The notes under the pieces: generated by a model | Databases searched by the model: none | What the model was told of the DNA's origin: nothing | The model's input: the letters and a program-made list of their open reading frames with translations, nothing else | Part shown: positions 38,059-46,034 of the stretch, piece after piece | Layout of the letters: the number at the start of each line of letters is the position of its first letter | Numbering within the stretch: position 1 is the stretch's first letter | Program-made: the position numbers and the translations under genes | NCBI RefSeq assembly: GCF_029963765.1 | Contig: NZ_JALBYU010000008.1 | Span: 124,001 to 188,000, forward strand | Reading direction: 5' to 3' | DNA from: Pseudomonas sp. UYIF39 | GTDB lineage: Bacteria > Pseudomonadota > Gammaproteobacteria > Pseudomonadales > Pseudomonadaceae | DNA length: 64,000 bases

Positions 38059-39575
38059 GTTTTTTTCGGGTCCCACGTAAATCGATAGACATTGACGGGT
38101 TGTCCCGGATGGCATTGGCCGTTATCGGCATCCGCGCCGACGATCGACCAGTGTGCACGGGAGGTTTCGCCCAACTCACGCGCGGACTGGGGATTGAAAC
38201 ACTGGCTCAACAGTTCGTCGGGGACCAAGGCGTAAGCCTGAGGGTGTTCGCGCAGCCACAGTGCCGCCTGCTCGACCGTGGAGCCGACCATCCCGAAGTG
38301 CACGATCGGTTGTCGTGCGAACAGCCAATGGCCCTCGCGCCAATTGACCAACACCAGGTCGGCACCTTGAGTCATGGACGCCGCCTGCGCCATGATCGCT
38401 TCGTGAGGGTTGGGACCGTCCTTGATCGGTTCGATAAAACCGCGGGCAATCCAAAGCGCAAACCAGGTCACGACCAGCGCCTGGAATACTCGCCGCCCCC
38501 GCGGACGCTGAGTGAACCAGCGCTTGAGCAACCAGGGAATCAGCGGCGCAGCCACCAGTACCAGCCCCGGTAGCGCCGGGTAGATGTACAGCTTGCGCTT
38601 GCCGCTGCTGATACAGAAAAACAGAACCACCAGCACCACCCAGCCCAGCAGCACCAACACTCGGCCGTCGTGCTTGCGCAGTTGTCGGCGCCAAGCGGGC
38701 ACCAGCCACGGCAACACGAGCACCAATGGCAGCCAATATTGCGGGATCACGTGAACGAAGAAATACCAGAACGGCTCGCGATGGTCCCAGGCCGCGGCAT
38801 AGCGTCCCGCGGTCTGGCGCAGCAGAATTTCTCGCGCATAGGCGACCTCGTCAGCAGCGCCATTGAGCGCGATGGACAAGGCCAAGGGCAGTAACCAGAT
38901 CGCGATGGCGCCCAGCATGACCAACAGTCCCAGCAGCCACTTGCGCGCCTCGCCCGGCATGGCCACCACACCGGGCCAACCTTTGCGCACCGCGTAGACA
39001 TACGGAATCAGCATCAGGGCCGGGACGAAGCCAACCCCTTTGGTGATCACACCAATGCCCATGGCAGCGCAGCCCAGGTAAAACCAGCGCCAGGCCGGCC
39101 CGAGCAACAGGTGCCGCGCCAGACCGTACATACCCACGGAAGTGAACAGAATCAAAAAGCTGTCGATCTGGCCGGTCTGCAGGATGCTGTACGTCTGATA
39201 CGTCGCCAGGTACAAGAGCGCCGCTATCCGACCGACACGTTGATGCCATAACCGGCGGCCCAAGTCATAGACCACTGCGGTGACCGTCACGGCCGATAGA
39301 AGCCCCGGCAGATACAGGGCGATGGCGGGTTTACCGGTCAGCCAGGCGAAGAACGCCACCGTCCACATGAAAATCGGCGGTTTGTCGCCGTAGATTTCTG
39401 CCGCACGGTGCGGAATCAGCCACGAGCCGTGCTGCAACATCTCGAGCGCAACGCCAAGGAATCGCTCCTCGTCGACATTCTGCGGCTGACGTAGCCCCAG
39501 CCCGGCACCAATCAAAACCAGGGCGAGTAACATCAAACCCAGGCATTCGACCCGGGGTGATAGCGTTCTGCGCAT
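38055..39575 (-). CDS. ArnT/RgtD-like glycosyltransferase (GT39/GT83), polyprenyl-phosphate sugar dependent
   Basis: A 506-residue integral membrane protein with about 12 helices. The first periplasmic loop has the catalytic acidic pair in NVDEERFLGVALEML and the second the GDKPPIFMW motif, as in ArnT. It has a C-terminal soluble part (about residues 390-506). ArnT moves L-Ara4N and Rgt proteins move galacturonate from undecaprenyl- or dodecaprenyl-phosphate to lipid A/core. Here the upstream genes make a uronic acid, and no arnA/arnB is present, so a GalA donor is more likely. Overlaps the last gene by ATGA and follows the LAB_N gene by 3 bases. Confidence 0.85.
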   Translation of the reverse strand: MRRTLSPRVECLGLMLLALVLIGAGLGLRQPQNVDEERFLGVALEMLQHGSWLIPHRAAEIYGDKPPIFMWTVAFFAWLTGKPAIALYLPGLLSAVTVTAVVYDLGRRLWHQRVGRIAALLYLATYQTYSILQTGQIDSFLILFTSVGMYGLARHLLLGPAWRWFYLGCAAMGIGVITKGVGFVPALMLIPYVYAVRKGWPGVVAMPGEARKWLLGLLVMLGAIAIWLLPLALSIALNGAADEVAYAREILLRQTAGRYAAAWDHREPFWYFFVHVIPQYWLPLVLVLPWLVPAWRRQLRKHDGRVLVLLGWVVLVVLFFCISSGKRKLYIYPALPGLVLVAAPLIPWLLKRWFTQRPRGRRVFQALVVTWFALWIARGFIEPIKDGPNPHEAIMAQAASMTQGADLVLVNWREGHWLFARQPIVHFGMVGSTVEQAALWLREHPQAYALVPDELLSQCFNPQSARELGETSRAHWSIVGADADNGQCHPGQPVNVYRFTWDPKKT

Positions 39576-39578
39576 GAC

Positions 39579-39857
39579 TCAGTCCTTTAAGTGTTTGCTG
39601 CGGGCAATCAACTGCAAATTGCGCAGATAAACGATCGAGCCAAAGGCTTGACCGGCAATAAACACCGGGTCCTCCCGGTAAATGGCATAAGCGAGCAGCA
39701 GGGCGCTACCGACGATGCTCAGGTACCAGAAACTCACTGGAATCACGCTGCGTTTCTTGTATTCGCTGTAAAGCCACTGCAAGACGAAGCGACCGGTAAA
39801 GGCTATCTGGCCGGCGAAGCCGACCACCAGCCACAGGGTTTCACGGGAAAGATTCAT
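39579..39857 (-). CDS. Lipid-A-disaccharide-synthase N-terminal (LAB_N) domain membrane protein
   Basis: A 92-residue protein with three membrane segments. The LAB_N pattern is FTGRFVLQWLYSEYKKRSVIPVSFWYLSIVGSALLLAYAIYREDPVFI, then GSIVYLRNLQLI. It overlaps the GT2 gene by ATGA (start 39857; GT2 stop 39854-39856) and precedes the GT39 gene by 3 bases. Proteins like this are often found beside polyprenyl-phosphate glycosyltransferases and may be small flippase-like or scaffold subunits, in the place that ArnE/F hold in the arn operon. The flippase role is inference. Confidence 0.85.
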   Translation of the reverse strand: MNLSRETLWLVVGFAGQIAFTGRFVLQWLYSEYKKRSVIPVSFWYLSIVGSALLLAYAIYREDPVFIAGQAFGSIVYLRNLQLIARSKHLKD

Positions 39858-40594
39858 CCTTCGATTTCCTGCGCAATGGCGTTCAGGCGCGTGCGCCGGA
39901 TCAGCCACCAGACGCCGATCAGGTCGAGAATGCCCACCAGGGCACGGTCGAGGTTGCCGTATTTGGAGACCCCGGATGTGCGGTGACGGTGGTTGACCGG
40001 ATGAGTGATCATTCGGCCGTTGTGGCGCTGGATCAGCGCAGGAATGTACCGATGCATATGATCGAAGTACGGCAGGCGCAGAAACGCCGCCCGCTCGATC
40101 AACTTCAATCCGCAACCGGTGTCCGGTGTCTGGTCCTTGAGCATGCGGCTGCGCAATCCATTGGCAAACCGTGAAGCCCAGCGCTTGCTCGCGTTGTCGC
40201 GGCGGTTGACCCGGTGCCCGGCCACCAACTGAATGCCGGCCAGCCCCTGTTCACCGCGCACCAGCGCCAACATCCCGGGGATGTCCGCAGGATCGTTCTG
40301 GCCGTCGCCATCGAGCGTGGCCAGCCACTGCCCCTTGGCAGCCAGTGCCGCATGGTAAAGCGAGGTACTTTGCCCAAGCGAACGCTCATGACGCAGGATA
40401 CGCAGCGTGCTCAGGCCACTGTTTTTCATCTGCCGCAGTTCGTGCAAGGTGGCATCGGTACTGCCATCGTCCACGACGATGATTTCGTACGCTTCGTCGG
40501 CCAAGGCCGCGCGCACTTCTTCAATCAAGGGCTTCAGGTTGTTCGCTTCGTTTTTTGCCGGAATCAGTACAGATACAAATATTTCATAACTCAT
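39854..40594 (-). CDS. GT2 polyprenyl-phosphate glycosyltransferase (Dpm1/ArnC/RgtE-like)
   Basis: A 246-residue cytosolic GT-A enzyme. Nucleotide binding is seen in EIIVVDDGSTDATL and metal binding in LATLDGDGQNDPADIPG (DGDGQ, the usual DxD place). FLRLPYFDHMHRYIPALIQRHNGRM is the typical DPM-synthase acceptor region. It lacks the two C-terminal membrane helices of ArnC, so it resembles soluble Dpm1. It should load a nucleotide sugar, here probably UDP-GalA or UDP-GlcA, onto undecaprenyl phosphate. GGGGGGA precedes the ATG. Second gene of the operon. Confidence 0.88.
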   Translation of the reverse strand: MSYEIFVSVLIPAKNEANNLKPLIEEVRAALADEAYEIIVVDDGSTDATLHELRQMKNSGLSTLRILRHERSLGQSTSLYHAALAAKGQWLATLDGDGQNDPADIPGMLALVRGEQGLAGIQLVAGHRVNRRDNASKRWASRFANGLRSRMLKDQTPDTGCGLKLIERAAFLRLPYFDHMHRYIPALIQRHNGRMITHPVNHRHRTSGVSKYGNLDRALVGILDLIGVWWLIRRTRLNAIAQEIEG

Positions 40595-40642
40595 AGGGTC
40601 CCCCCTTTAATCCTTGGTTTCTTATTATCAAGGGCGAACATT

Positions 40643-41620
40643 TCATCTCTGATAAAAGTGGCGATACCACTTCACAAATTCCGCTACACCCGCTTCCACC
40701 GTCACCTGAGGGTGGAAGTCGACCCATTGGGTCAATGCCGACACGTCAGCCCAAGTCTTGACCACATCGCCAGGCTGCAGTGGAAGAAAGTTGCGCTGCG
40801 CTTTGATCCCCAGCGCCGACTCCAGACAATCGACGAACTCTAGCAGAGCTATCGGCATGCCACGCCCGATGTTGAAAATCCGGTTGACGCCGTCGCCCTC
40901 CCCGTCCGGAATCGGCGGCCGAGGGCGCAGACGGGTGACGCTTTCGACAATGTCGTCGATGTAAGTGAAGTCGCGCGCCATCTGGCCGTGGTTATAGATA
41001 TCGATCGGCAGGCCGTTGAGGATCGCTTCGGTGAACTTGAACAGCGCCATGTCGGGGCGTCCCCAAGGTCCGTAAACGGTAAAAAAGCGTAGGCCGCTGG
41101 CCTTCAGACCATACAAATGACAGTAGCTGTGAGCCATCAACTCATTGGCACGTTTGCTGGCCGCGTACAGTGAAATGGGGTGATCGACAGCGTCTTCGAC
41201 ACTGAACGGCATTTTGCTGTTGGTACCGTACACCGAGCTGCTTGATGCATAGATCAGGTGCTCGGGGCGATAGTGACGGCACGCTTCCAGCACATTCAGA
41301 AAACCCACCAGGTTCGATTGCGCGTAGACGTCCGGGTTGTCCAGTGAATAGCGAACACCCGCCTGGGCCGCCAGATGCACAACCTCGGTAAAACGATGTT
41401 CTTTGAACAACGCCATCAGTGCCGGTTTGTCGACGATATCCAGGGTCTGAAAACGAAAGCCTGGCAAGCACGCAAGCTCGTTAAGCCGTGCGCGTTTGAG
41501 CTCAACGCTGTAATAGTCGTTGAGGTTGTCGATTCCGATGACTTCAAGGCCTTCCCGGCACAAACGCTTAACAGTGTGATAACCGATGAAACCGGCGGCG
41601 CCAGTGACCAGAACATTCAT
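40643..41620 (-). CDS. UDP-glucuronate 4-epimerase (CapI/LpsL type)
   Basis: A 325-residue short-chain dehydrogenase-type epimerase. Start MNVLVTGAAGFIGYHTVKRL at 41620 gives the NAD motif GAAGFIG at the very N-terminus, as usual. The active-site set is SSSSVYG with Tyr in SLYAASKRANE (YxxxK). FFTVYGPWGRPDMALFKFT is a mark of the UDP-GlcA 4-epimerase group, which makes UDP-galacturonate. First gene of a five-gene operon; 48 bases separate it from the GT2 gene. The donor UDP-GlcA would come from a Ugd outside the window. Confidence 0.88.
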   Translation of the reverse strand: MNVLVTGAAGFIGYHTVKRLCREGLEVIGIDNLNDYYSVELKRARLNELACLPGFRFQTLDIVDKPALMALFKEHRFTEVVHLAAQAGVRYSLDNPDVYAQSNLVGFLNVLEACRHYRPEHLIYASSSSVYGTNSKMPFSVEDAVDHPISLYAASKRANELMAHSYCHLYGLKASGLRFFTVYGPWGRPDMALFKFTEAILNGLPIDIYNHGQMARDFTYIDDIVESVTRLRPRPPIPDGEGDGVNRIFNIGRGMPIALLEFVDCLESALGIKAQRNFLPLQPGDVVKTWADVSALTQWVDFHPQVTVEAGVAEFVKWYRHFYQR

Positions 41621-41927
41621 AGGGAGTTCGCGCCGATCAGCGCATTGCTCTTGGCCAATACCCACGTCAGCTTCATGCTTTGCTCCACAGTCCAGTCAAA
41701 AAGGCTTAAATCGTCGATGGGAGAACTACCAGATGCCCACAGTAAAGCCCGCCAGTTCTCGGCCAAGCATACGTTGCTCGTCGGATTGTAAAAATTGCGT
41801 TAATTATTCATTTAGCTTTTGTAACAATTGCTAAGAAGGCGTGACGAGTTCAGTTGCCATTGACACACGTCAATCTAAAGTGCATGCCAGCAGGAGAAAA
41901 AATTGACCCCGGGAAGGATAAAGAATC
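41621..41927. other. Divergent intergenic region upstream of the GalA-lipid operon
   Basis: 307 bases without a supported gene. The stretch 41785-41835 is clearly AT-rich for this genome (AAAAATTGCGTTAATTATTC, then TTTAGCTTTTGTAACAATTG), a likely promoter area for the operon (minus strand) and for yceH (plus strand). It includes the inverted pair TTGCGTTAAT/TTAGC... only weakly. No PmrA- or PhoP-type direct repeat was recognised. Confidence 0.5.
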
Positions 41928-42575
41928 ATGAGTACTGAGCAAGAGACAACGTTCGACGACCCGCGGCTTAACAGCACGGAAATCCGCATTCTGGGTTCGT
42001 TGATCGAAAAACAGGCCACCAGCCCGGAAACCTATCCGCTGACACTCAATGCGCTGGTGATTGCCTGCAACCAGAAAACCAGCCGTGAGCCGGTGATGAA
42101 CCTGACCCAGGGTCAGGTCGGCCAAAGCCTGCGCGCCCTCGAAGGACGCGGCTTCACCAAACTGGTGATGGGCAGCCGTGCGGATCGCTGGGAACACAAG
42201 GTCGACAAGGCACTGGAACTGGTGCCGGCTCAAGTCATTCTTGCGGGGCTGCTGTTCCTGCGCGGTCCGCAAACGGTCAATGAACTGCTGACCCGCAGCG
42301 GCCGCATGCATGACTTCGAAGATGCCGAGCAGGTGGTGCATCAACTGGAACGCTTGATCGCTCGCGGTCTGGCGCTGTTGATTGCGCGCCAGGCTGGTCA
42401 GCGCGAAGACCGCTACATGCACGCCTTGGGCGACCCGGCAGACATCGAAGTGATCCTGGCGGCACGACAGAACCCGACTGAACGTGGCGCGGGTGGCGGT
42501 GTATCGGTTGAGCGGATCGAAGAGCTTGAGGCGCGAATTGCCGCGCTGGAAGAGCGTCTGGCCCGCCTCGAATAA
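41928..42575 (+). CDS. yceH: YceH/DUF480 family protein
   Basis: A 215-residue protein with two winged-helix domains. Family signature: [44 protein letters not shown] at the N-terminus and [24 protein letters not shown] in the second domain. The C-terminus is a predicted coiled coil ([22 protein letters not shown]). It is conserved in gamma-proteobacteria, but its function is unknown. Start ATG 41928 (MSTEQETT) has AAGGATAAAG upstream, a good site. Confidence 0.9.
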   Translation: MSTEQETTFDDPRLNSTEIRILGSLIEKQATSPETYPLTLNALVIACNQKTSREPVMNLTQGQVGQSLRALEGRGFTKLVMGSRADRWEHKVDKALELVPAQVILAGLLFLRGPQTVNELLTRSGRMHDFEDAEQVVHQLERLIARGLALLIARQAGQREDRYMHALGDPADIEVILAARQNPTERGAGGGVSVERIEELEARIAALEERLARLE

Positions 42576-42629
42576 CCCTGCGTTACTCGCCGTCCCAATA
42601 ATCCAGAATGGCAGGATGCATGAGTAACC

Positions 42630-43484
42630 TCAGTCACGGTTCGCTTGCTGGGCAGCAGGAGAGCCAAGGCCACTGCGGGCAAATTCCACGGCTTTGTGAA
42701 ACTGCTCATCGGTCGGCCGCACGCCGGTGTAGAGCACGAACTGCTCCAGCGCCTGGATCGCGATCACTTCCAGCCCGCAGATCACTCGCTTGCCTTCACC
42801 ACGAGCGCGCACAATCAACGGTGTTTCCGAGGGGAATGCCACTACATCGAAGACAGTCTCGGCAGCAGCGATGGTTTCAACATCGAACGCCAGCTGATCG
42901 GCCTCGGGGCCGCACATGCCAAGCGGTGTGACGTTGATCAGCATCTGCGGCCGCTCCGAGCCCAGCTCCGCTTGCCATCGATAGCCCAGCGATTCGGCCA
43001 ACGCCCGTCCGGAACGCTCGTTACGGGCAACGATCAGGCCATTTTTGTAGCCACCATCGCGCAAGGCACTGGCCACCGCCTTGGCCATGCCGCCGCTGCC
43101 GCGCAGGGCAAAGGTCAACTCCTTCGGCACCTGGTGGGTATCAAGCAACTGGGCGATCGCGATGTAGTCGGTGTTGTAAGCCTTGAGATGGCCATTAGTG
43201 TTAACGATCGTGTTGATCGATTGAATGGCCGCAGCGGAGGCGTCCAGTTCATCGACCAGGTCAATACAGGCCTCCTTGAACGGCATCGACACACCGCAAC
43301 CACGAATCCCCAAGGCGCGAATGCCAACAACGGCGCCTGGCAGATCCTGACTGCTGAAGGCTTTGTAGTAAAAATTCAGGTCCAGTTGCTCATACAGATG
43401 ATTGTGAAACCGCAAACCGAAGTTCCCGGGACGTGCGGAAAGCGACATGCACAGCTGGGTGTCTCTGTCGGGGTTCATCTGCAT
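42630..43484 (-). CDS. Shikimate dehydrogenase-like protein (SDH-L type)
   Basis: A 284-residue AroE-superfamily protein. The first ATG (43484) is set by AAGGAG seven bases upstream. Catalytic-site patterns are SMPFKEACIDLVDEL (Lys) and KAYNTDYIA (Asp); the NADP domain has ALRGSGGMAKAVASAL and VARNERSGRAL. The true AroE normally starts with the SxSxSP shikimate motif; here LSARPGNFGLRFHNHLYEQL replaces it, as in the SDH-like group (HI0607) with poor shikimate activity. Natural substrate unknown. Confidence 0.8.
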   Translation of the reverse strand: MQMNPDRDTQLCMSLSARPGNFGLRFHNHLYEQLDLNFYYKAFSSQDLPGAVVGIRALGIRGCGVSMPFKEACIDLVDELDASAAAIQSINTIVNTNGHLKAYNTDYIAIAQLLDTHQVPKELTFALRGSGGMAKAVASALRDGGYKNGLIVARNERSGRALAESLGYRWQAELGSERPQMLINVTPLGMCGPEADQLAFDVETIAAAETVFDVVAFPSETPLIVRARGEGKRVICGLEVIAIQALEQFVLYTGVRPTDEQFHKAVEFARSGLGSPAAQQANRD

Positions 43485-43729
43485 GAAAAATCTCCTTGAA
43501 TAGCACTTTCAGATGGACGGGATTAGCCAATCCATCGGGTCTGATCGATCATAACGGCGTGTCTGCACGCGGCCCCACTGAACCGTAAAGAAGCGAGTAC
43601 AGACCTTACACAAAATTTACCCAACGGCTGTGCTGATTTTGAAAAAAACGCTGTCTTAGAAGTATCCCCGCGACAATCCTTGGGTCTATTGCAGACTCAA
43701 GCGCCGGGGCGAAGAACCGAGGAACTATC

Positions 43730-44101
43730 ATGATCCGTAAAATCCCCACAGTAGCCTTGCTGATCGGTGCTCTTGCTATCGCCGGGCAGGCAGAGGCTGG
43801 CGGCGGTCACGGCGGTCACGGTTGGGAAGGGCCGGCGGTATTTGGCGCGATCGTTGGCACGGCCATCGTCGGTTCGGCCATCATCAACAGCAACCGCCCG
43901 GTCTATGTACAGCAACCGGTTTACGCTCAGCCACAACCGGTTTACTACGGCCCGCCACCGGTTTATTACCAGCCGGCACCGGTCTACGTGCAACAACCGG
44001 TCTATTACGGCCCGCCGCCGGTTTACTACGGCCCGCCACGTGGTTATTACGGTCCACCGCGCGGTTATTACGGCCCTCCCCACGGCTATGGCCGCTGGTA
44101 A
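43730..44101 (+). CDS. Secreted Tyr/Pro/Gly repeat protein
   Basis: A 123-residue protein. The signal peptide (KIPTVALLIGALAIAGQAEAG) is followed by a GGGHGGHGW stretch and a short hydrophobic segment (GAIVGTAIVGSAII). Then come about a dozen tandem repeats of PVYYGPPP or PVYVQQP form to the end (PRGYYGPPRGYYGPPHGYGRW). It is likely envelope-associated or secreted; Tyr/Pro repeats suggest an adhesive or structural role, and the hydrophobic glycine zipper suggests membrane insertion. Upstream AACTATC has no strong SD except GAGGAACTATC (GAGGAA, six bases before). Own terminator follows. Confidence 0.75.
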   Translation: MIRKIPTVALLIGALAIAGQAEAGGGHGGHGWEGPAVFGAIVGTAIVGSAIINSNRPVYVQQPVYAQPQPVYYGPPPVYYQPAPVYVQQPVYYGPPPVYYGPPRGYYGPPRGYYGPPHGYGRW

Positions 44102-44111
44102 CGGTATCATC

Positions 44112-44140
44112 AGGCCCCGCCTCAACAGCGGGGCCTTTTT
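44112..44140 (+). terminator. Terminator after the Tyr/Pro repeat gene
   Basis: AGGCCCCGC-CTCAACA-GCGGGGCC followed by TTTTT, 11 bases after the stop. Confidence 0.9.
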
Positions 44141-44335
44141 GTGACCGTCCGTCGGCAAAGGTCTGGATAAATCTCGCCAAGGTCGCTGTCGGGACAGTCT
44201 TTGCGGTGCAAGTTGGCAAGATTGACTCGCCACCCTTCCCCCGCTTTGGGGAAAACGGTCATATTTATGTCATGTCAGGTCCGCAATCTTGGATCTGTCC
44301 GTTAACAACAGGTTGATAAAAACAAGGACGACCTC

Positions 44336-44530
44336 ATGCCCACGCAAAACCCGCACCGCATTGTCGGCTTGTGCACTTCCAGCAAGGTGTACAACGCACT
44401 GACCGAACTCAAGCACCTGGAAGGCCATCGCAGCGCCAAGTTTCTTTCGCTGCTGGCAGAAAACCTGGTGCGAAAAGGCCTGCTCAACGAGCAGGAAGTG
44501 GTTCATATGCTGGATCTGGTGGTCGACTGA
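44336..44530 (+). CDS. Small helical protein, 64 residues
   Basis: Starts MPTQNPHRIVGLCTSSKVYN, with AAGGACGACCTC upstream. The rest is amphipathic helix (ALTELKHLEGHRSAKFLSLL; LVRKGLLNEQEVVHMLDLVVD). Soluble, one Cys. The 234-base upstream gap suggests its own promoter. The helical layout resembles small regulators or antitoxin-like proteins, but no family is recognised. Confidence 0.65.
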   Translation: MPTQNPHRIVGLCTSSKVYNALTELKHLEGHRSAKFLSLLAENLVRKGLLNEQEVVHMLDLVVD

Positions 44531-44630
44531 AGCGAAGCCTCATTGGCATCAATGACGACTATCGAAAGCGTTGATTGTCCGTTCAGGCGTCAGGTCCGTA
44601 AGGTAGCTCCATAGATTGATGGAGGTACTT

Positions 44631-44813
44631 ATGTCCCAGGTTCAGATCATGTCCGTTATCGGCAGCGCCGTTCCCGCACCGCTCAGAGAGCTAGGATTGC
44701 TCGCCTGTTGGTACCTTGTGCAGGACGGCGAACCGATCAGCGGTCCGCTCACCTCGCTGCCGGCTGCCCAGGCACTGTCGCAACGCATCTGCCAAGGCCA
44801 AATCAGCGCTTAA
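44631..44813 (+). CDS. Small protein, 60 residues
   Basis: ATG 44631 follows GGAGGTACTT, a strong site, better than an in-frame ATG at 44616. The sequence has one hydrophobic patch (LRELGLLACWYLVQDGEP) and no signal peptide. It ends by overlapping the last four bases of the convergent permease gene. Family not recognised. Confidence 0.6.
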   Translation: MSQVQIMSVIGSAVPAPLRELGLLACWYLVQDGEPISGPLTSLPAAQALSQRICQGQISA

Positions 44814-45871
44814 GGCAGCTGCACCCGCGGCTTGGTTTCAATGAAGATGGCCCAGCTCGACATAAATAGCGCAGCGATCAGCGGCCCGATCACAAAGCCA
44901 TTGAGGCCGAAGACCGCCAGACCGCCAAGGGTCGAGATAAGGATCAGATAGTCCGGCATCTTTGTATCCTTGCCCACCAGGATCGGTCGCAGCACGTTAT
45001 CCACCAGGCCGATCACAAAAACCCCGTACAGCCCCAGCACCACGCCCTGCCAGATCGCTCCGGCGAACAGGAAAAACGCCGCCACCGGCGCCCAGACGAT
45101 CCCTGCCCCCACCGCTGGCAACAGCGACAGAAACGCCATCAGCACCGCCCAGAGCAGCGCGCTCGGAATATCCAGAAACCAGAAAATCAAACCGCCCAAT
45201 GCACCCTGCGTGATCGCCACCACCAGGTTGCCCTTCACCGTCGCCCGCACTACGCGATTGAACTTGAGTTGCAAACGACGTTTCTGGTGCTCCTGCAGCG
45301 GCACTGCAGCGCGAACTTTGCGGGCCAGTTCGGCGCCGTCCCGCAGAAAGAAGAACAGCAGGTAAAGCATGATGAAAAAACTCACCAAAAAATCAAACGT
45401 GCCCTGTCCGAAACTGAAGACCTGCGTGGCGACAAACTCATTGCCTGTCACTGCACTCTTGATGATTTTCTCCCGCAGCCCGTCCAACTCGCCAACCCCG
45501 GCCCGATCGAGCAAGAGCTGGAAGTACGGCGGCAGGCTGTGTTTGAAATGCGTCACATACCCGGCGATGTCCAGCTCGCCGCTTTCGATGCTCTTGTACA
45601 CCGAGGCCCCTTCTTGAACCAGCAAGATACTGAGGACAATCACCGGCAGAATCGCGATCACCAGGCAGATGCTCAGGGTGAGCAGCGACGTCAGATTGCG
45701 CTCCCAGCCGAACTTCAGTTGCAGTCGTCGCTGCAGGGGCGCGAAGAGGATACCGAGGATCACCGCCCAGAACACTGCACCGTAAAACGGCAGCAAAATC
45801 CAGATAAACGCGGCGGTGACCAGCCCTAGCAAGATCACCAGTGATTTGTTTTGTACTGTCTCTTCGTTCAT
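44810..45871 (-). CDS. AI-2E family (PerM/TqsA-like) transporter
   Basis: A 353-residue membrane protein with about eight helices: two N-terminal pairs, a long extramembrane part (about residues 75-145) and a conserved C-terminal half with GLYGVFVIGLVDNVLRPILVGKD and LISTLGGLAVFGLNGFVIGPLIAALF, the AI-2E exporter signature. Family members export AI-2, other small molecules, or act as sodium:proton antiporters. Substrate unknown. It is a single gene. Confidence 0.88.
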   Translation of the reverse strand: MNEETVQNKSLVILLGLVTAAFIWILLPFYGAVFWAVILGILFAPLQRRLQLKFGWERNLTSLLTLSICLVIAILPVIVLSILLVQEGASVYKSIESGELDIAGYVTHFKHSLPPYFQLLLDRAGVGELDGLREKIIKSAVTGNEFVATQVFSFGQGTFDFLVSFFIMLYLLFFFLRDGAELARKVRAAVPLQEHQKRRLQLKFNRVVRATVKGNLVVAITQGALGGLIFWFLDIPSALLWAVLMAFLSLLPAVGAGIVWAPVAAFFLFAGAIWQGVVLGLYGVFVIGLVDNVLRPILVGKDTKMPDYLILISTLGGLAVFGLNGFVIGPLIAALFMSSWAIFIETKPRVQLP

Positions 45872-46034
45872 GTCCGATCCATGTCAGTCCGCAAGGACAC
45901 AATGTCGCGTCCTGATGCTTAGTCCGCCACGGTTCGCGCGAGTGCCATCCGTTTGTTCATCAAGCATAGATCCAGATCAATGAAACCTTGGCGCAAGTCG
46001 CTTACTCTCCGCGGCTTTTGTGACCGACACTGCC

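Noticed and set aside
43900..44096. Repeats resembling a CRISPR or minisatellite
   Set aside because: The repeats keep one reading frame and encode PVYYGPP units behind a signal peptide; there are no spacers, so they are coding repeats.
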